Source: a virus. From it: a stretch of DNA of 64,000 nt. The number at the start of each line of letters is the position of its first letter. The first letter of the stretch is position 1. A model generated the notes under the pieces. The model saw only the letters and a program-made list of their open reading frames with translations, searched no databases and was not told the DNA's origin. Of the stretch, positions 7,698 through 17,229 are shown one piece after another. The translations under genes and the position numbers were made by a program. Location: positions 1 to 64,000 of IMG/VR virus record IMGVR_UViG_3300003543_000059. One strand, given 5' to 3'.

Positions 7698-8107
7698 AAA
7701 GTCCACAACATTTATCTGCTATAGAGCTTAAAGAGTGGAGCTATACTGTTAGAGACAACAATACAGGTCAATGGATTCCGAAGCGTTTAGAGCCTTACTA
7801 CGGTATAAGACTGATTCATCGATGCAAACTTGCATGGAAAGTGTTTACGGGTGAGTATGATGCTTTAGATTGGCTAAAAGATATTAAAAAGCCGATAGTT
7901 CAGAATGCGCCAAAAATAAATGACAAATTAGAAGTTCATTCAGAAAAATTCAAAGCCAGATATATCAATTACATGATTAAACGTGGATTGAATTATTACA
8001 TGGCTGAAGATGATTACAAGAGTTTATTATGTAATTATCATAAAGGTGATTCAGACAACCCTGAAATCACCGCAGCAGAAATGTTAAGCTACTACGACAA
8101 CGATTGA
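7694..8107 (+). CDS. protein of unknown function, last gene of the operon
   Basis: A 137-residue basic and aromatic-rich protein (Y-G-I-R-L-I-H-R-C-K-L-A-W-K-V-F near residue 36) with no recognised domain. It starts in an ATGA overlap and ends convergently, overlapping the last 16 bases of the homing endonuclease gene on the other strand. Confidence 0.65.
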   Translation: MKSPQHLSAIELKEWSYTVRDNNTGQWIPKRLEPYYGIRLIHRCKLAWKVFTGEYDALDWLKDIKKPIVQNAPKINDKLEVHSEKFKARYINYMIKRGLNYYMAEDDYKSLLCNYHKGDSDNPEITAAEMLSYYDND

Positions 8108-9921
8108 TAAATAAATCGCATTTTTCCGCAATCATAAATTTTTTGTATATTATGATTCAACATATTGTCACTTTCTGATAATGTTGAATCATAATTAGGT
8201 AAATATTTTAATCCTGTGGTGTGCCTAAAGTTGAATTTGTGGCTTCTTGTTTGACCAAATATATAGCTATAATCTGGTGGGATAATTTTATCCAATACCC
8301 ATCCGGTTTGGTGGTATAAATTACCAGTACTCCATCGTAAATCAGCAAAAGATATAATTTCTGAAGGCTGATAATCATTAATAAACCGTTTAAGTAGCTT
8401 AGAAAATCCACCAGCAATTTTACATGAAGTGGCATATCTGACTAATTCAAAAACATTATCAGCTCGTTTAGCAAATGACATACACGCTACTACATTGTTA
8501 TCATGGTACAACCCTATATCTATTGATGTGTTAGTAGACCCTTGTATATGATTAAGATTATAGAACTCTTTCTTAATATTTTTATCAACCATATCTATTT
8601 GACATTTTCTAGCGTATATTGCTGGTCTATCGTCAACACCTAATAATGATTTGAGTTTTGCTTTAACTAAATTACTATTATTAATCCATTCGTCTTCGAA
8701 AACTGTTATAAGTTCTACGTCATTATTTACACACATTTTAAGTTTATCTGCATGGTATGTATTACCTAATATCAAAGAATTATGCCAAAATAAACCACAA
8801 TATTCTATAGCTATTTTCTTTGATGGTATATAGATGTCCAACTCTTTTGGGGGAATGATAGAGCGTGTGTTCGCTATGACTTCACACGAAACAATGGATT
8901 TGACGAAATTGAATATTTCTTTTTCCGCCATAGACTGTTGAAAATTTTGTGTTTCGATTCCGAAGTTGTGTAAGTGTCTAGCTAATACACCACATGAAAC
9001 ATTAATTTCATTAGATATTTGCGTTAAAGTTTTTTCTAATACTACATGTTCGTTATATAACCAATCTTTGTTTGTTATTTTTTCATATGAATCATCAGAA
9101 ATGTGGGTTTGGTTTTTGTGTTTTCTGTTATATAATGTTAAAGCCTTGTCTGTTTTATATTTTATCACTTCTGGTCTATGGCTTGGGTGTATCCAACCAT
9201 TCTCATATAATGCTTTCATGGTTTCGGCTCTTAACGCTTTACTCTCGTTCGACATATAAAGTTCTTGGTCTAATAAAGTTTGGCGAATTTTGTCCCTAGT
9301 TTCTTCTGAAGTTTCATTCCCTATATTCCAATGAACAAGTTTTCCTGAAGCATATAATTCTGTTCTTATCGAAGATAAACGGTTTTTGAACTCTTGGGTG
9401 TGCGATACGCCTTTATTCCAAGCTGGATAATTGCCTTCTTTTTTTGTGATTGATTGTTTTTGTGCAGATTTATCATATATCGACATTCCATCTACGTCTT
9501 TTTCTTTCATAGTTTTAGCAGATTTCACAGCAGCATCTTGAGCAATAGATGTTCCAGTTTCGGGGTTTATGGTTTTTTTAGTTTTAGACTGTTTAATACC
9601 ATTACGTTTTGCTAAGGTTAATCCCGATTTGTCTTTACTAGCTGAACGACATACCAATGAGCAAAATTGAATTCTTACCCCATCTTTATTAATTTTAATG
9701 TTAGTGGGTTTAGAACAATGTGGACATTTGACTTGTTCAAAAACATCATTTTGAACATACCACAATCTAACTGCTAATTTAGGGTCATTGTTTATAAAAC
9801 TGGTTTCAGACCTAAGAAGTGTTCCTAAGTGCGTACCTTCTTTACATTTTGAACTTGGTCGTTTAACCGTGGGGTCATTAAACAACTCTTTTAAATCTTG
9901 TGAATACATATCATTAACCAT
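8092..9921 (-). CDS. Vsr-like (EDxHD-type) homing endonuclease
   Basis: About 609 residues from the ATG at 9921 (an in-frame ATG at 9936 lies inside a terminator hairpin). Residues about 40-75 hold a zinc-ribbon-like C-P-H-C and C-S-L-V-C pair. The middle has DNA-binding and linker repeats typical of phage homing enzymes. The nuclease core follows: P-K-E-L-D-I-Y-I-P, I-A-I-E-Y-C-G-L-F-W-H, H-A-D-K, and F-E-D-E-W, as in the family related to very-short-patch repair enzymes. The C-terminal region matches the one at 38257-39948. It is inserted right behind the tail sheath gene. It probably spreads by cutting phages lacking it; the cut site is unknown. Confidence 0.75.
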   Translation of the reverse strand: MVNDMYSQDLKELFNDPTVKRPSSKCKEGTHLGTLLRSETSFINNDPKLAVRLWYVQNDVFEQVKCPHCSKPTNIKINKDGVRIQFCSLVCRSASKDKSGLTLAKRNGIKQSKTKKTINPETGTSIAQDAAVKSAKTMKEKDVDGMSIYDKSAQKQSITKKEGNYPAWNKGVSHTQEFKNRLSSIRTELYASGKLVHWNIGNETSEETRDKIRQTLLDQELYMSNESKALRAETMKALYENGWIHPSHRPEVIKYKTDKALTLYNRKHKNQTHISDDSYEKITNKDWLYNEHVVLEKTLTQISNEINVSCGVLARHLHNFGIETQNFQQSMAEKEIFNFVKSIVSCEVIANTRSIIPPKELDIYIPSKKIAIEYCGLFWHNSLILGNTYHADKLKMCVNNDVELITVFEDEWINNSNLVKAKLKSLLGVDDRPAIYARKCQIDMVDKNIKKEFYNLNHIQGSTNTSIDIGLYHDNNVVACMSFAKRADNVFELVRYATSCKIAGGFSKLLKRFINDYQPSEIISFADLRWSTGNLYHQTGWVLDKIIPPDYSYIFGQTRSHKFNFRHTTGLKYLPNYDSTLSESDNMLNHNIQKIYDCGKMRFIYQSLS

Positions 9922-9922
9922 A

Positions 9923-9961
9923 AAAAAACCTATCATAATTATATATCATGATAGGTTTTTT
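9923..9961 (-). terminator. terminator hairpin abutting the endonuclease start codon
   Basis: A perfect 14-bp stem (9923-9936 with 9948-9961) and an 11-base loop ending in a T7 run on the minus strand, immediately before the ATG at 9921. It can end the tail sheath transcript and also hides the only ribosome-binding-like AGG of the endonuclease gene in its arm. Confidence 0.8.
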
Positions 9962-10030
9962 GTCGAAAAATTAAAGTATTAATTCATAAAAATATAATAT
10001 GATACTTTAAGTATGATACATAACAGTCTG

Positions 10031-12103
10031 TTAAATATCGGTTCCAGTGTTAACAATACGAATTGGTATATAAATAAATTCAGCAGCTCGGACTGGTTTT
10101 AATGCTACGTCAATGTAAAGCTCATTACGGTCGATACGGTCTGGAGTGTTGTTAGACTCGTCACAGACCGTAACAGCATCATATAACCCACGCTTAACGA
10201 TTAAATCACCTAAGAAATTATCAACCAATGCTTTAAGGTTGTCTCTTGTGATTTGGTCATTAGGCTCGAACACGAAAGATAATGTGTTTTTACGTAATTG
10301 ACGTTTGATGTATTTCATTAAACGGGAAACGTTAACTCTGTCTAATGCAGAAGCATCAGGAGCAGAGGTTTTTTGACCCCAAACAATAATACCACGACCA
10401 GGGAAAAATACGATTGGATTTATATTAGTAAAATATTTATATAAATCATCACGTTGCCCTTGGTTAAGGTGTAACTGTTCGAAAGTTGTAGCAGTACCTA
10501 ATTGACCTGAAACATATCCAAGGTCAGAAACAGCAGTTACTAAACCACGTCTTGTACCAGCAGGAGCGAACCACAATTCGGAAGCTTCATCACTGAAAGC
10601 GTAAGTTCTAATTGCTGTACTTGAAGCAGGTACCATCACGTTTTTACCATCTAAGTTAGATGCTAATTGGTGTGGGTAGTAATAAGCAACATGAGTAGAT
10701 GTTTGTCTACCTGTTGTATTAGACCATGCAACAATTTCAGAAGCGTTCATATTGAAAGGGACATCACCAATAACAAAAGCTTCTTCTTGAATGTCAACAG
10801 AAAGTGCGATTAATTCATCAACAACTTCGTGATAACCAGGACATAAGATTAAGTTATATTCAAAATTTTCTGAACGGATACCTTCGTTGCTGTTGATAGT
10901 AGCTTGAAGTGCTGTTGTAATAGCAACACGTCTAGCAGCATCGTTAGCACCTAAGCTGATACCGTTTTTAAATTCTTTAGTGTATTGGAAATCATCAGCA
11001 GTCGCAATGAATAAGTTTCCACTTTCCGCTGGTAAAAATTCATCTAAGATGAAAGCACCTAATAAGTTAGCTATCCAATCAGCTACCATACCATCAAAAC
11101 CAATGTAAGTTGTTGTAGCAGGTTGGTCATAACCATTAGCATAAACATCTAATGGTGCTGAAGTAACATCATCATAAAATTCGTCTTCTAATGTGCTGAA
11201 TGAGAATGATTTGAACAAATCGATAGATGATTCGTTAGCTAATGAAATAAGCTCTGAACCAGTTACCGTTTCTTTGAATAATACTGTTCCGTCAACCGCT
11301 GGTTCAATAGCAACAAAACCAGGTAAAGCAGCAAATAATGGTGTTGGACTAACACCATCAGCTAATAACACTGTTGATGTGAAACCAGCAGAAAGAGCTG
11401 AAATTCTAATATTACCGATAGCAATTGAAGCACTACCGCCAACTAAAATGATATTCATTAAGTTTATAACATCATCATAAGTTTCGCCACCAACTAAAGT
11501 AATGCTGAAAGTTGTGAAACCAGTATTATCAATATCAGCTTGAAAATCGTATGTGCCAGCAGGAACAGTTGTAGGTGCTGTGCCAATGATAGGGTTAAGA
11601 TAGTTAACATCTTGATAACCGGAGCTTGAATCACCAGGGATATAGCCGTTAACAAGATTGTATTCGTTGATGAATTCTTGAGACAAATTTTCCAGCAATA
11701 TAGAGGTTTCCTGAACCTTTGCATTCCACATTGCACGAACGTCTAATAAATCATCGTTTAAGTTTACGTTTGCTCTTATAACAAATGCTCTGTCACCTAT
11801 ACCTAAGTAGTTGTTCAAAGCGAATAAACCATATTCGTTTCTAGCATCACCGTGGAACTGGTTGCCGGAAGTGTCTTCCAAGAAGTTGGGTAAGCCATAA
11901 AGGTCTAAACTTTGTTTTCTTGAGGTTACTGTACGAATAACATCGTATTCTTCAGTACCGACCGCTGGTGTTATACCATCAGTTTGGAGCTTTTCATCTT
12001 CCGTTGCAATGAAAAACAGGGGAACGGTGGATGCGGATACTGGGATGAAAAACGATTCATCTGTTATGGTAACCGATACACCAGGGCTAATTAATGATGC
12101 CAT
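10031..12103 (-). CDS. tail sheath protein, gp18-like
   Basis: A 690-residue protein close to the length of T4 gp18. The N-terminus, L-I-S-P-G-V-S-V-T-I-T-D-E-S-F, is the classic sheath start, and the C-terminal 120 residues (R-L-M-K-Y-I-K-R-Q-L, F-E-P-N-D, then Y-I-D-V-A-L-K-P-V-R-A-A-E-F-I) are the conserved sheath core that links subunits. The sheath contracts to drive the tube through the envelope. A TATAAATA lies about 97 bases upstream. A terminator hairpin and a homing endonuclease gene follow. Confidence 0.95.
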   Translation of the reverse strand: MASLISPGVSVTITDESFFIPVSASTVPLFFIATEDEKLQTDGITPAVGTEEYDVIRTVTSRKQSLDLYGLPNFLEDTSGNQFHGDARNEYGLFALNNYLGIGDRAFVIRANVNLNDDLLDVRAMWNAKVQETSILLENLSQEFINEYNLVNGYIPGDSSSGYQDVNYLNPIIGTAPTTVPAGTYDFQADIDNTGFTTFSITLVGGETYDDVINLMNIILVGGSASIAIGNIRISALSAGFTSTVLLADGVSPTPLFAALPGFVAIEPAVDGTVLFKETVTGSELISLANESSIDLFKSFSFSTLEDEFYDDVTSAPLDVYANGYDQPATTTYIGFDGMVADWIANLLGAFILDEFLPAESGNLFIATADDFQYTKEFKNGISLGANDAARRVAITTALQATINSNEGIRSENFEYNLILCPGYHEVVDELIALSVDIQEEAFVIGDVPFNMNASEIVAWSNTTGRQTSTHVAYYYPHQLASNLDGKNVMVPASSTAIRTYAFSDEASELWFAPAGTRRGLVTAVSDLGYVSGQLGTATTFEQLHLNQGQRDDLYKYFTNINPIVFFPGRGIIVWGQKTSAPDASALDRVNVSRLMKYIKRQLRKNTLSFVFEPNDQITRDNLKALVDNFLGDLIVKRGLYDAVTVCDESNNTPDRIDRNELYIDVALKPVRAAEFIYIPIRIVNTGTDI

Positions 12104-12200
12104 GATATTTCCTTATTTTAATGTTTTATTTTAAATTCCATTTTGTGCCGCAGAATGTGTTGGACATCACATCAACATTAAATGTTATCTCTACTACAAA

Positions 12201-12208
12201 TATTTATA
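12201..12208 (-). promoter_or_regulatory. late promoter TATAAATA of the sheath gene
   Basis: Perfect late motif on the minus strand between the gp25-like gene and the sheath gene, giving an untranslated leader of roughly 90 bases. Confidence 0.75.
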
Positions 12209-12224
12209 GGAATGGCAGAAAAAA

Positions 12225-12596
12225 TTATAAATCTTCAAAGATTATATTAAGGTTAATAGTATCAACGGTGTTAAGTTCGATGTATAACAGATTAATAATA
12301 GCTACGATAGAATTTGTGCTATATAATGGTTGAACATCTAATTGAAGTAATTCTACTCTAGGGTCTTGTTCTATAACAGCTTGTAATTCTTCTCTAACTG
12401 TAGTAACTGATGTGTGGTCTAAAGGTTCAAAGACAATATCCATCAATGTGGTACCAAAATCCGGCATCATTACTCGTTCGCCTTTCCTTGTCCATATGTG
12501 TGATAATATGTCACGTTTAACCAGTGCTAAATCTGTAACACTGAAAGAGCCTTTGGTGTTGTAATTTTGTAGTGAAAATCCTTTGTATAAAGCCAT
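12225..12596 (-). CDS. baseplate wedge protein, gp25-like
   Basis: A 123-residue protein with the gp25-like signature: D-L-A-L-V-K-R-D-I-L-S-H-I-W-T-R-K-G-E-R-V, then P-D-F-G-T-T and F-E-P-L-D. gp25 forms the core of the wedge that starts sheath assembly. It directly follows the gp5-like stop with no gap and is the last gene of the baseplate operon. Confidence 0.92.
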   Translation of the reverse strand: MALYKGFSLQNYNTKGSFSVTDLALVKRDILSHIWTRKGERVMMPDFGTTLMDIVFEPLDHTSVTTVREELQAVIEQDPRVELLQLDVQPLYSTNSIVAIINLLYIELNTVDTINLNIIFEDL

Positions 12597-14150
12597 TTAT
12601 CTTCTCCATTTTGTACTACGAGTAGGGAATATTACACCACGTTCAGCCCGACCAACACTAGAATCTTCGTAGGTATATTCTAAATTGATTGGTAAAATCC
12701 CACCAGCACCACCTAATCCATCTAATGTGTTACTTTCAAATTGTGATTCATTGTTAACTGCTCCCTCTTTGGTAGCAATCCTACCCCACGGTTCATGTTC
12801 TGGAACCTTAGAAGGTATATAAGCGTATTCTGTGAAATCTGTGGTTAACGTTGGGTCACGGTCTGTAACGACGTTAGGTAACGTTCCTGTTTTGTTTAAG
12901 TCTACTCTTGAGCCGTTTATGTAAGTTTCTAATGTACTTTTTGAATAGATGTAAGTTCCGTTTGTAACAACATCACCAAGTGCTTGGACTAATATATTGT
13001 TATCAGCTTGTAAATGATAGAAACCTTTAACATGAATTTTCATGTTGGTATCTGTCAATATATTAATGGTTTCATCCGTTTTGATGTGAAGCTGTTTCCC
13101 AGAATGAATCTTGATTTCTGCTTCACTCTTCAAATGAATGCCATCTTTAGCGTACATTTTGATTTTTTTGTTAGCAGTGAAGTTTATATCCTTTTCAGCA
13201 TGAACAGAAAAGTTGCCACTAGTGAACATATCAATGTTACCCACTTGGTCCATTTCAATCCAGTTTTCACCTTTAGCTGTTGATATATAAATTCGTTCAT
13301 TAGTATCATCTAATATGATTTGATGACCGGAAGTTGTTCTGCAACGTATTCTGCAATTTTGTTGTGAATCATCCATAGCAAATGAATGAAAACCAGGTGT
13401 AGTAATGCTGTAACCTTGTGAATCATTATTAGTTTTTCCTTCAACTTGAATTTCAGGTTGTTGTCTACTTTGTCTATACCCACGTTTGGCTTCACCCCCA
13501 CTGGTTTTGTCTGCTATATTATTGACAGTTCCCGCGTTTTGTGTTCTTAAACTATCGACCGCAGCATTTTGAGAATCAGCACCTCTGGTTTTCCATTCTT
13601 TAGCTGTTGATTTTGTGATTTTACCATTGTCGAAAGCTTCTTTACCGTTGGTGTATAACGGCTCAATTTGAGTTTCGTTACTAGCTAGTGGTCCTTCTAG
13701 ATTATCGTCCATGTAGCGACCGTGTGGTAACGTATGAGGTGTGTATTGGTCATACATGCAGCCCATCCACGCTCTATTACTTGGATTACCGTCTAAACAC
13801 ATAACCATAACATTAGCACCAACTTTTGGTATTGCCCACATTCCATATGAAACATGACCACCAGTTTGTGTATCTTCGTTTCCACGAACAGTTTTTTTAA
13901 GAGCACCACCAAAAGGAGAACAATATATGCACCAAGGAATATCATCTAAAGATTCGTCTAAATCGTCACCAAACATAGGGCAAAAAACTTTCACCCTACC
14001 CATTTGTTGGGGGTCATTAGCATCTATAAGCGTACCGATGGTCATACCACCAAATGTAGAATTCGTGAAATGAGTTTCACGCTCTAAATCTCTAGTGATT
14101 CTTTTTCTTATAGAGGAAATGTCTCTTATTTTTTTACCTTTTCTTATCAT
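12597..14150 (-). CDS. baseplate hub spike protein, gp5/VgrG-like, without lysozyme domain
   Basis: A 517-residue spike candidate. Residues about 35-160 form an OB-fold segment (G-T-L-I-D-A-N-D-P-Q-Q-M-G-R-V-K-V-F-C-P, then W-A-I-P-K-V-G-A-N-V-M-V). Residues about 260-410 contain short repeats such as I-Y-I-S-T-A-K-G, I-K-M-Y-A-K-D-G, I-K-I-H-S-G and L-H-I-K-T-D, the pattern of the trimeric beta-helix of gp5. T4 gp5 carries a lysozyme domain between these parts; here there is only a polar linker of about 100 residues and no E-x8-D-type lysozyme motif. Cell-wall cutting must be done elsewhere or is not needed. Confidence 0.85.
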   Translation of the reverse strand: MIRKGKKIRDISSIRKRITRDLERETHFTNSTFGGMTIGTLIDANDPQQMGRVKVFCPMFGDDLDESLDDIPWCIYCSPFGGALKKTVRGNEDTQTGGHVSYGMWAIPKVGANVMVMCLDGNPSNRAWMGCMYDQYTPHTLPHGRYMDDNLEGPLASNETQIEPLYTNGKEAFDNGKITKSTAKEWKTRGADSQNAAVDSLRTQNAGTVNNIADKTSGGEAKRGYRQSRQQPEIQVEGKTNNDSQGYSITTPGFHSFAMDDSQQNCRIRCRTTSGHQIILDDTNERIYISTAKGENWIEMDQVGNIDMFTSGNFSVHAEKDINFTANKKIKMYAKDGIHLKSEAEIKIHSGKQLHIKTDETINILTDTNMKIHVKGFYHLQADNNILVQALGDVVTNGTYIYSKSTLETYINGSRVDLNKTGTLPNVVTDRDPTLTTDFTEYAYIPSKVPEHEPWGRIATKEGAVNNESQFESNTLDGLGGAGGILPINLEYTYEDSSVGRAERGVIFPTRSTKWRR

Positions 14151-14164
14151 AATATTATATATCG

Positions 14165-16159
14165 TTATGCTCTAAGTGTATCTAATCTAGCTTGAGCTGT
14201 TTCACCATCAGAAACAACAGGTTTAGCTACCCACGGTTTAACAGTGAAATGTTTTTCGCCATTTATAAGTGTAGTTTTACTGCCATCTTCATTTGTCACA
14301 ATCGTGTGAACTTGTTCTGTTGTAAATGGTTTTTTCTCTTTAGCGTTAGACGTGGTTCCTTCTTCGATAGAATTTGGCATACTAATCATTTCTAATTCTT
14401 GTGTAAATAATCCACCAGAAAATTCGTTGGCAACGGAGAACACATAATATTTTCCGGTATACCAAAACGGTTCCATTTTAACAACAACACCATTTTCTTC
14501 AATTGGCATCATAATATTTATCTCTATTAACGCTGGCACTTTTTCCCAATGTGGGAATACTGAATTTTCTTCAACCTTCGTAGATTCATTTTTGCCGAAC
14601 CCTTTAGGAACTTTGTTGATAGAGTTTAATAATGCAGGGTTACCATGAATCTTGACTTTAGATTGTAGGTTTTCCAATGCAGCATGACGGTCTAATAATG
14701 ATTGAAATTCCGCAGCCTTTTTAGGACTCTTGGTGTTAGCCGTTTCTGGGTTTTTGTTATTCTTCCTATAAAAGATAGGTAATTTTTTAGGAATATTTTT
14801 CTTAGAACCATCAGAATTATCAGGGTCATTAACGTTTATTGGCTTATCGTTAGCCACTTGACTAACTACATCCGTTGGGTGCTCGGACTGTGCTCGTAAA
14901 TTATTTCCATTAGTCAATTGTTGAAAGAACACAAACCCCATTTCCATTTTCATAGAATAGTCTATAATGTCTATGTTTTGTCCAGTATAAATGTAATCAA
15001 GTGATAGTGTGTTCTCGTCCAATTGCGCTTGCAATTCAGGGTCGTTACTTTTAGAAGCGTCAAAAATGTTGCTGAACATTAATTTTTGGCGTTCAATGTA
15101 GTATTTGATGATATATTTATCTTTGTTAGACTTTAATATGGTGCGAATTTTGAACCCATATTTGTCTTTAGTTTTTGTTTCCCCAGCAGCATCATCTTTT
15201 ATTTTTTCGCATTTGTTCATGATGGTTTTAATAGCATTTTCTATTGTTATACCTTTACTAAAATCCATTGCCGCCCCAGATGTAGTAAGACCATCTGAAG
15301 TTGTTTGCTGTTGAACATCATCTACGGTATAACCTGTATCAAGCCTATATTCATCTGATAATTCATATTCGTACTCAATAGCCAAGGGGTCTATACCTTG
15401 TGCCTTTAAATCCTGAACAACACTTGAGTAATATTTGTTGTATCGAAAGTTAATCTTTTCAAACAATTTTCCTATAGCACTCTTCAACAAAGCATCCTTA
15501 GTAAGATTCATTTTTACTGTTGAAGTAATATCATTGATTTGAGGCATTTTAGATACCCCATTGTTAATGTTTACAAACTTAATATCGTATATAGCACCTT
15601 GCACATTGAATTCAGCTTCTAATTCAACTACAGTGAATATCAATGGCGCAATGTTGGTGAAATATTCCGGCTGATTAGCCTTTTCTTGGTGGTGGTCATT
15701 GTAACCAACAAAGATGGTCTTAATCATCCATACACACGAATTGTGGTCACGATTTAACGCTTCATATGTTTGTTTAATGTCATTTAAGAATCGAACCCCT
15801 TTAGGTTCATTGATTACCATTCCACCTTCAGTAACCATAGCTGTATAATTACCTGAGTTGTTATTACCGCGTTGTCCAGTAATTGATTCCCACTTCAATT
15901 CGTCAATAGCATAATGAGCATCAGTCATCCCATTAATCATAACTACATAGTTACCTTTAGTAGTTGGGTCTGTTTCCAATCTTTCGCTAGAATACAACCC
16001 ATCAACTGAACGCTTAACTACATCGTTAAGTCTGCTAGTTCCTGTTGAATTATCTGCAATGCTTATAGAAGTTGCGGTTTCAACGGTATCGCATATAACC
16101 AAAATGTGGTGGTATGAATATGTACGAAATTTTGATAATACGTTATATGGTGTGCTCAT
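14165..16159 (-). CDS. large baseplate hub protein candidate (gp27-position)
   Basis: A 664-residue protein between the gp53-like and gp5-like genes. Its position and size suggest a hub protein like gp27 (391 residues in T4) with extra sequence. The N-terminal 220 residues are beta-rich (Y-H-H-I-L-V-I-C-D, P-L-I-F-T-V-V-E-L-E-A-E-F); residues about 370-420 carry W/Y/F-rich strands; near 580 sits an I-E-I-N-I-M-M-P-I segment. The start overlaps the previous stop by one base. A peptidoglycan hydrolase motif is not evident. Function is inferred from synteny. Confidence 0.5.
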   Translation of the reverse strand: MSTPYNVLSKFRTYSYHHILVICDTVETATSISIADNSTGTSRLNDVVKRSVDGLYSSERLETDPTTKGNYVVMINGMTDAHYAIDELKWESITGQRGNNNSGNYTAMVTEGGMVINEPKGVRFLNDIKQTYEALNRDHNSCVWMIKTIFVGYNDHHQEKANQPEYFTNIAPLIFTVVELEAEFNVQGAIYDIKFVNINNGVSKMPQINDITSTVKMNLTKDALLKSAIGKLFEKINFRYNKYYSSVVQDLKAQGIDPLAIEYEYELSDEYRLDTGYTVDDVQQQTTSDGLTTSGAAMDFSKGITIENAIKTIMNKCEKIKDDAAGETKTKDKYGFKIRTILKSNKDKYIIKYYIERQKLMFSNIFDASKSNDPELQAQLDENTLSLDYIYTGQNIDIIDYSMKMEMGFVFFQQLTNGNNLRAQSEHPTDVVSQVANDKPINVNDPDNSDGSKKNIPKKLPIFYRKNNKNPETANTKSPKKAAEFQSLLDRHAALENLQSKVKIHGNPALLNSINKVPKGFGKNESTKVEENSVFPHWEKVPALIEINIMMPIEENGVVVKMEPFWYTGKYYVFSVANEFSGGLFTQELEMISMPNSIEEGTTSNAKEKKPFTTEQVHTIVTNEDGSKTTLINGEKHFTVKPWVAKPVVSDGETAQARLDTLRA

Positions 16160-16497
16160 TATTCTAACTCGCCCCCAGTTTTTTTATTTGTTATGTCGAA
16201 TAGCACTCTGCTAGGTGATGGCAATGTTAATACTTTACCAACAACTAACTCTTCTTGAATGTCTACAATGTGATTAGTTTGCAACACAATCCACGCAAAT
16301 TCTGATTTACCGTAAATCTCATAAGCTATACGGTCTGGACGTTGGGCAAATCTAGGTAATACTTCAACTTCAATATCATCATCTGATGCTTCTATATTGT
16401 ATCGTTCCCACCATTTAACCTTACCAGCGTTGTTGTAATATGCTAACCCGCCTTGTGTGTATCTTGATGATTTTGCTAATAATACGTCACTGTTCAT
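16159..16497 (-). CDS. baseplate wedge protein, gp53-like
   Basis: A 112-residue protein with R-P-D-R-I-A-Y-E-I-Y-G-K-S-E-F-A-W-I-V-L near residue 53, then a LysM-like G-K-V-L-T-L-P-S-P near the C-terminus. This is the pattern of gp53-family wedge proteins, which T4 uses to join wedges around the hub. It is shorter than T4 gp53 (about 196 residues), so it represents the core domain. It lies ten bases after gene 16507-17169. Confidence 0.7.
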   Translation of the reverse strand: MNSDVLLAKSSRYTQGGLAYYNNAGKVKWWERYNIEASDDDIEVEVLPRFAQRPDRIAYEIYGKSEFAWIVLQTNHIVDIQEELVVGKVLTLPSPSRVLFDITNKKTGGELE

Positions 16498-16506
16498 AAT
16501 GAATCC

Positions 16507-17169
16507 TTAAAAATGTGAAAGGTTGCCAGCTTTAAAATCTGCCAAACTAAATTTAGAATATTCTTGTGGTGAATGTGATTCCGTTAACTGAACATCGAGG
16601 TTCATAATAACTGGGAATGGTTCACCTGTTGCTAAAGGTATATATGTTATGTCAGATGGGTAGGTGTTGGTCAACTGAGTGATAATGATAGGTATCTTAT
16701 ATAGGTTACCAACACGGTCTAACACATCAGGACTTTGGTTCAACGTTGTGCCATCAGCATAAGCTGTTAAATGTAAAACGTCTGGTGGCGAACCTAACAA
16801 GTTTCTAGCTGCTTTAACATTGCTTGCTTCTCTTGACTGTGATGCTGTTTCTTTTGCTGTATATGTTTCAGGAGAACCGCTTTGTCCAAAGTAAGGCATT
16901 GTCCAACTTCTCATAAGCTGTAAATGTCTAGAATTTTTTTCAGCTTCTTCTACCGTTCTGGATATAAATTTTGCTACTAAAGAGAAAGTTCTAGTTGATG
17001 AATTGCCATATGCGTAAATGTTCCCAGGCATGTGGATTAAGTCTAAATTCTTATAATTCACGTTTCTAGTTTCGTTTAATTCGGGTGTCACATTAAAAAC
17101 CACCACGTCATTGGGGTTGGCAATTGATGCAATCTTAACCTTATAGCGGTCTTCAGGTAATTCAGCCAT
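16507..17169 (-). CDS. baseplate tube-cap/initiator-like protein
   Basis: A 220-residue protein, first of the baseplate operon. Residues 25-80 (T-P-E-L-N-E-T-R-N-V-N-Y-K, H-M-P-G-N-I-Y-A-Y, then S-T-R-T-F-S-L-V-A-K-F) resemble tube-fold proteins at the tail-baseplate junction of contractile phages. Near residue 135 lies P-P-D-V-L-H-L-T-A-Y and the C-terminus has M-N-L-D-V-Q-L-T-E. A gp48- or gp54-like role fits its position, but gene 1043-2542 competes for the same job. Confidence 0.5.
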   Translation of the reverse strand: MAELPEDRYKVKIASIANPNDVVVFNVTPELNETRNVNYKNLDLIHMPGNIYAYGNSSTRTFSLVAKFISRTVEEAEKNSRHLQLMRSWTMPYFGQSGSPETYTAKETASQSREASNVKAARNLLGSPPDVLHLTAYADGTTLNQSPDVLDRVGNLYKIPIIITQLTNTYPSDITYIPLATGEPFPVIMNLDVQLTESHSPQEYSKFSLADFKAGNLSHF

Positions 17170-17180
17170 TTTTCCTTCCT

Positions 17181-17188
17181 TATAAATA
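17181..17188 (+). promoter_or_regulatory. late-type motif TATAAATA upstream of the sigma gene
   Basis: A plus-strand TATAAATA 100 bases before the gp55-like gene. It could allow late expression of the late sigma factor itself, or be a chance match in AT-rich DNA. Confidence 0.4.
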
Positions 17189-17194
17189 TTCTTG

Positions 17195-17202
17195 TATTTA
17201 TT
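17195..17202 (-). promoter_or_regulatory. late promoter variant AATAAATA for the baseplate operon
   Basis: Minus-strand AATAAATA about 26 bases before the first baseplate gene; one mismatch to TATAAATA. It is the only candidate late promoter for the five-gene baseplate operon. Confidence 0.4.
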
Positions 17203-17229
17203 ACAATTGGAACTTTACTAAATTATAAT
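17201..17229 (+). promoter_or_regulatory. sigma70-type promoter of the late sigma gene
   Basis: TTACAA at 17201-17206, 17-base spacer, perfect TATAAT at 17224-17229. Confidence 0.5.

Noticed and set aside
8106-8113. GATAAATA as a late promoter
   Set aside because: Lies on the plus strand at the end of an operon and reads into the antisense of the endonuclease gene, with no plus-strand gene behind it.
9921-9936. start of the homing endonuclease at 9936
   Set aside because: That ATG lies inside the arm of a 14-bp terminator hairpin; the ATG at 9921, directly after the T run, is more likely.
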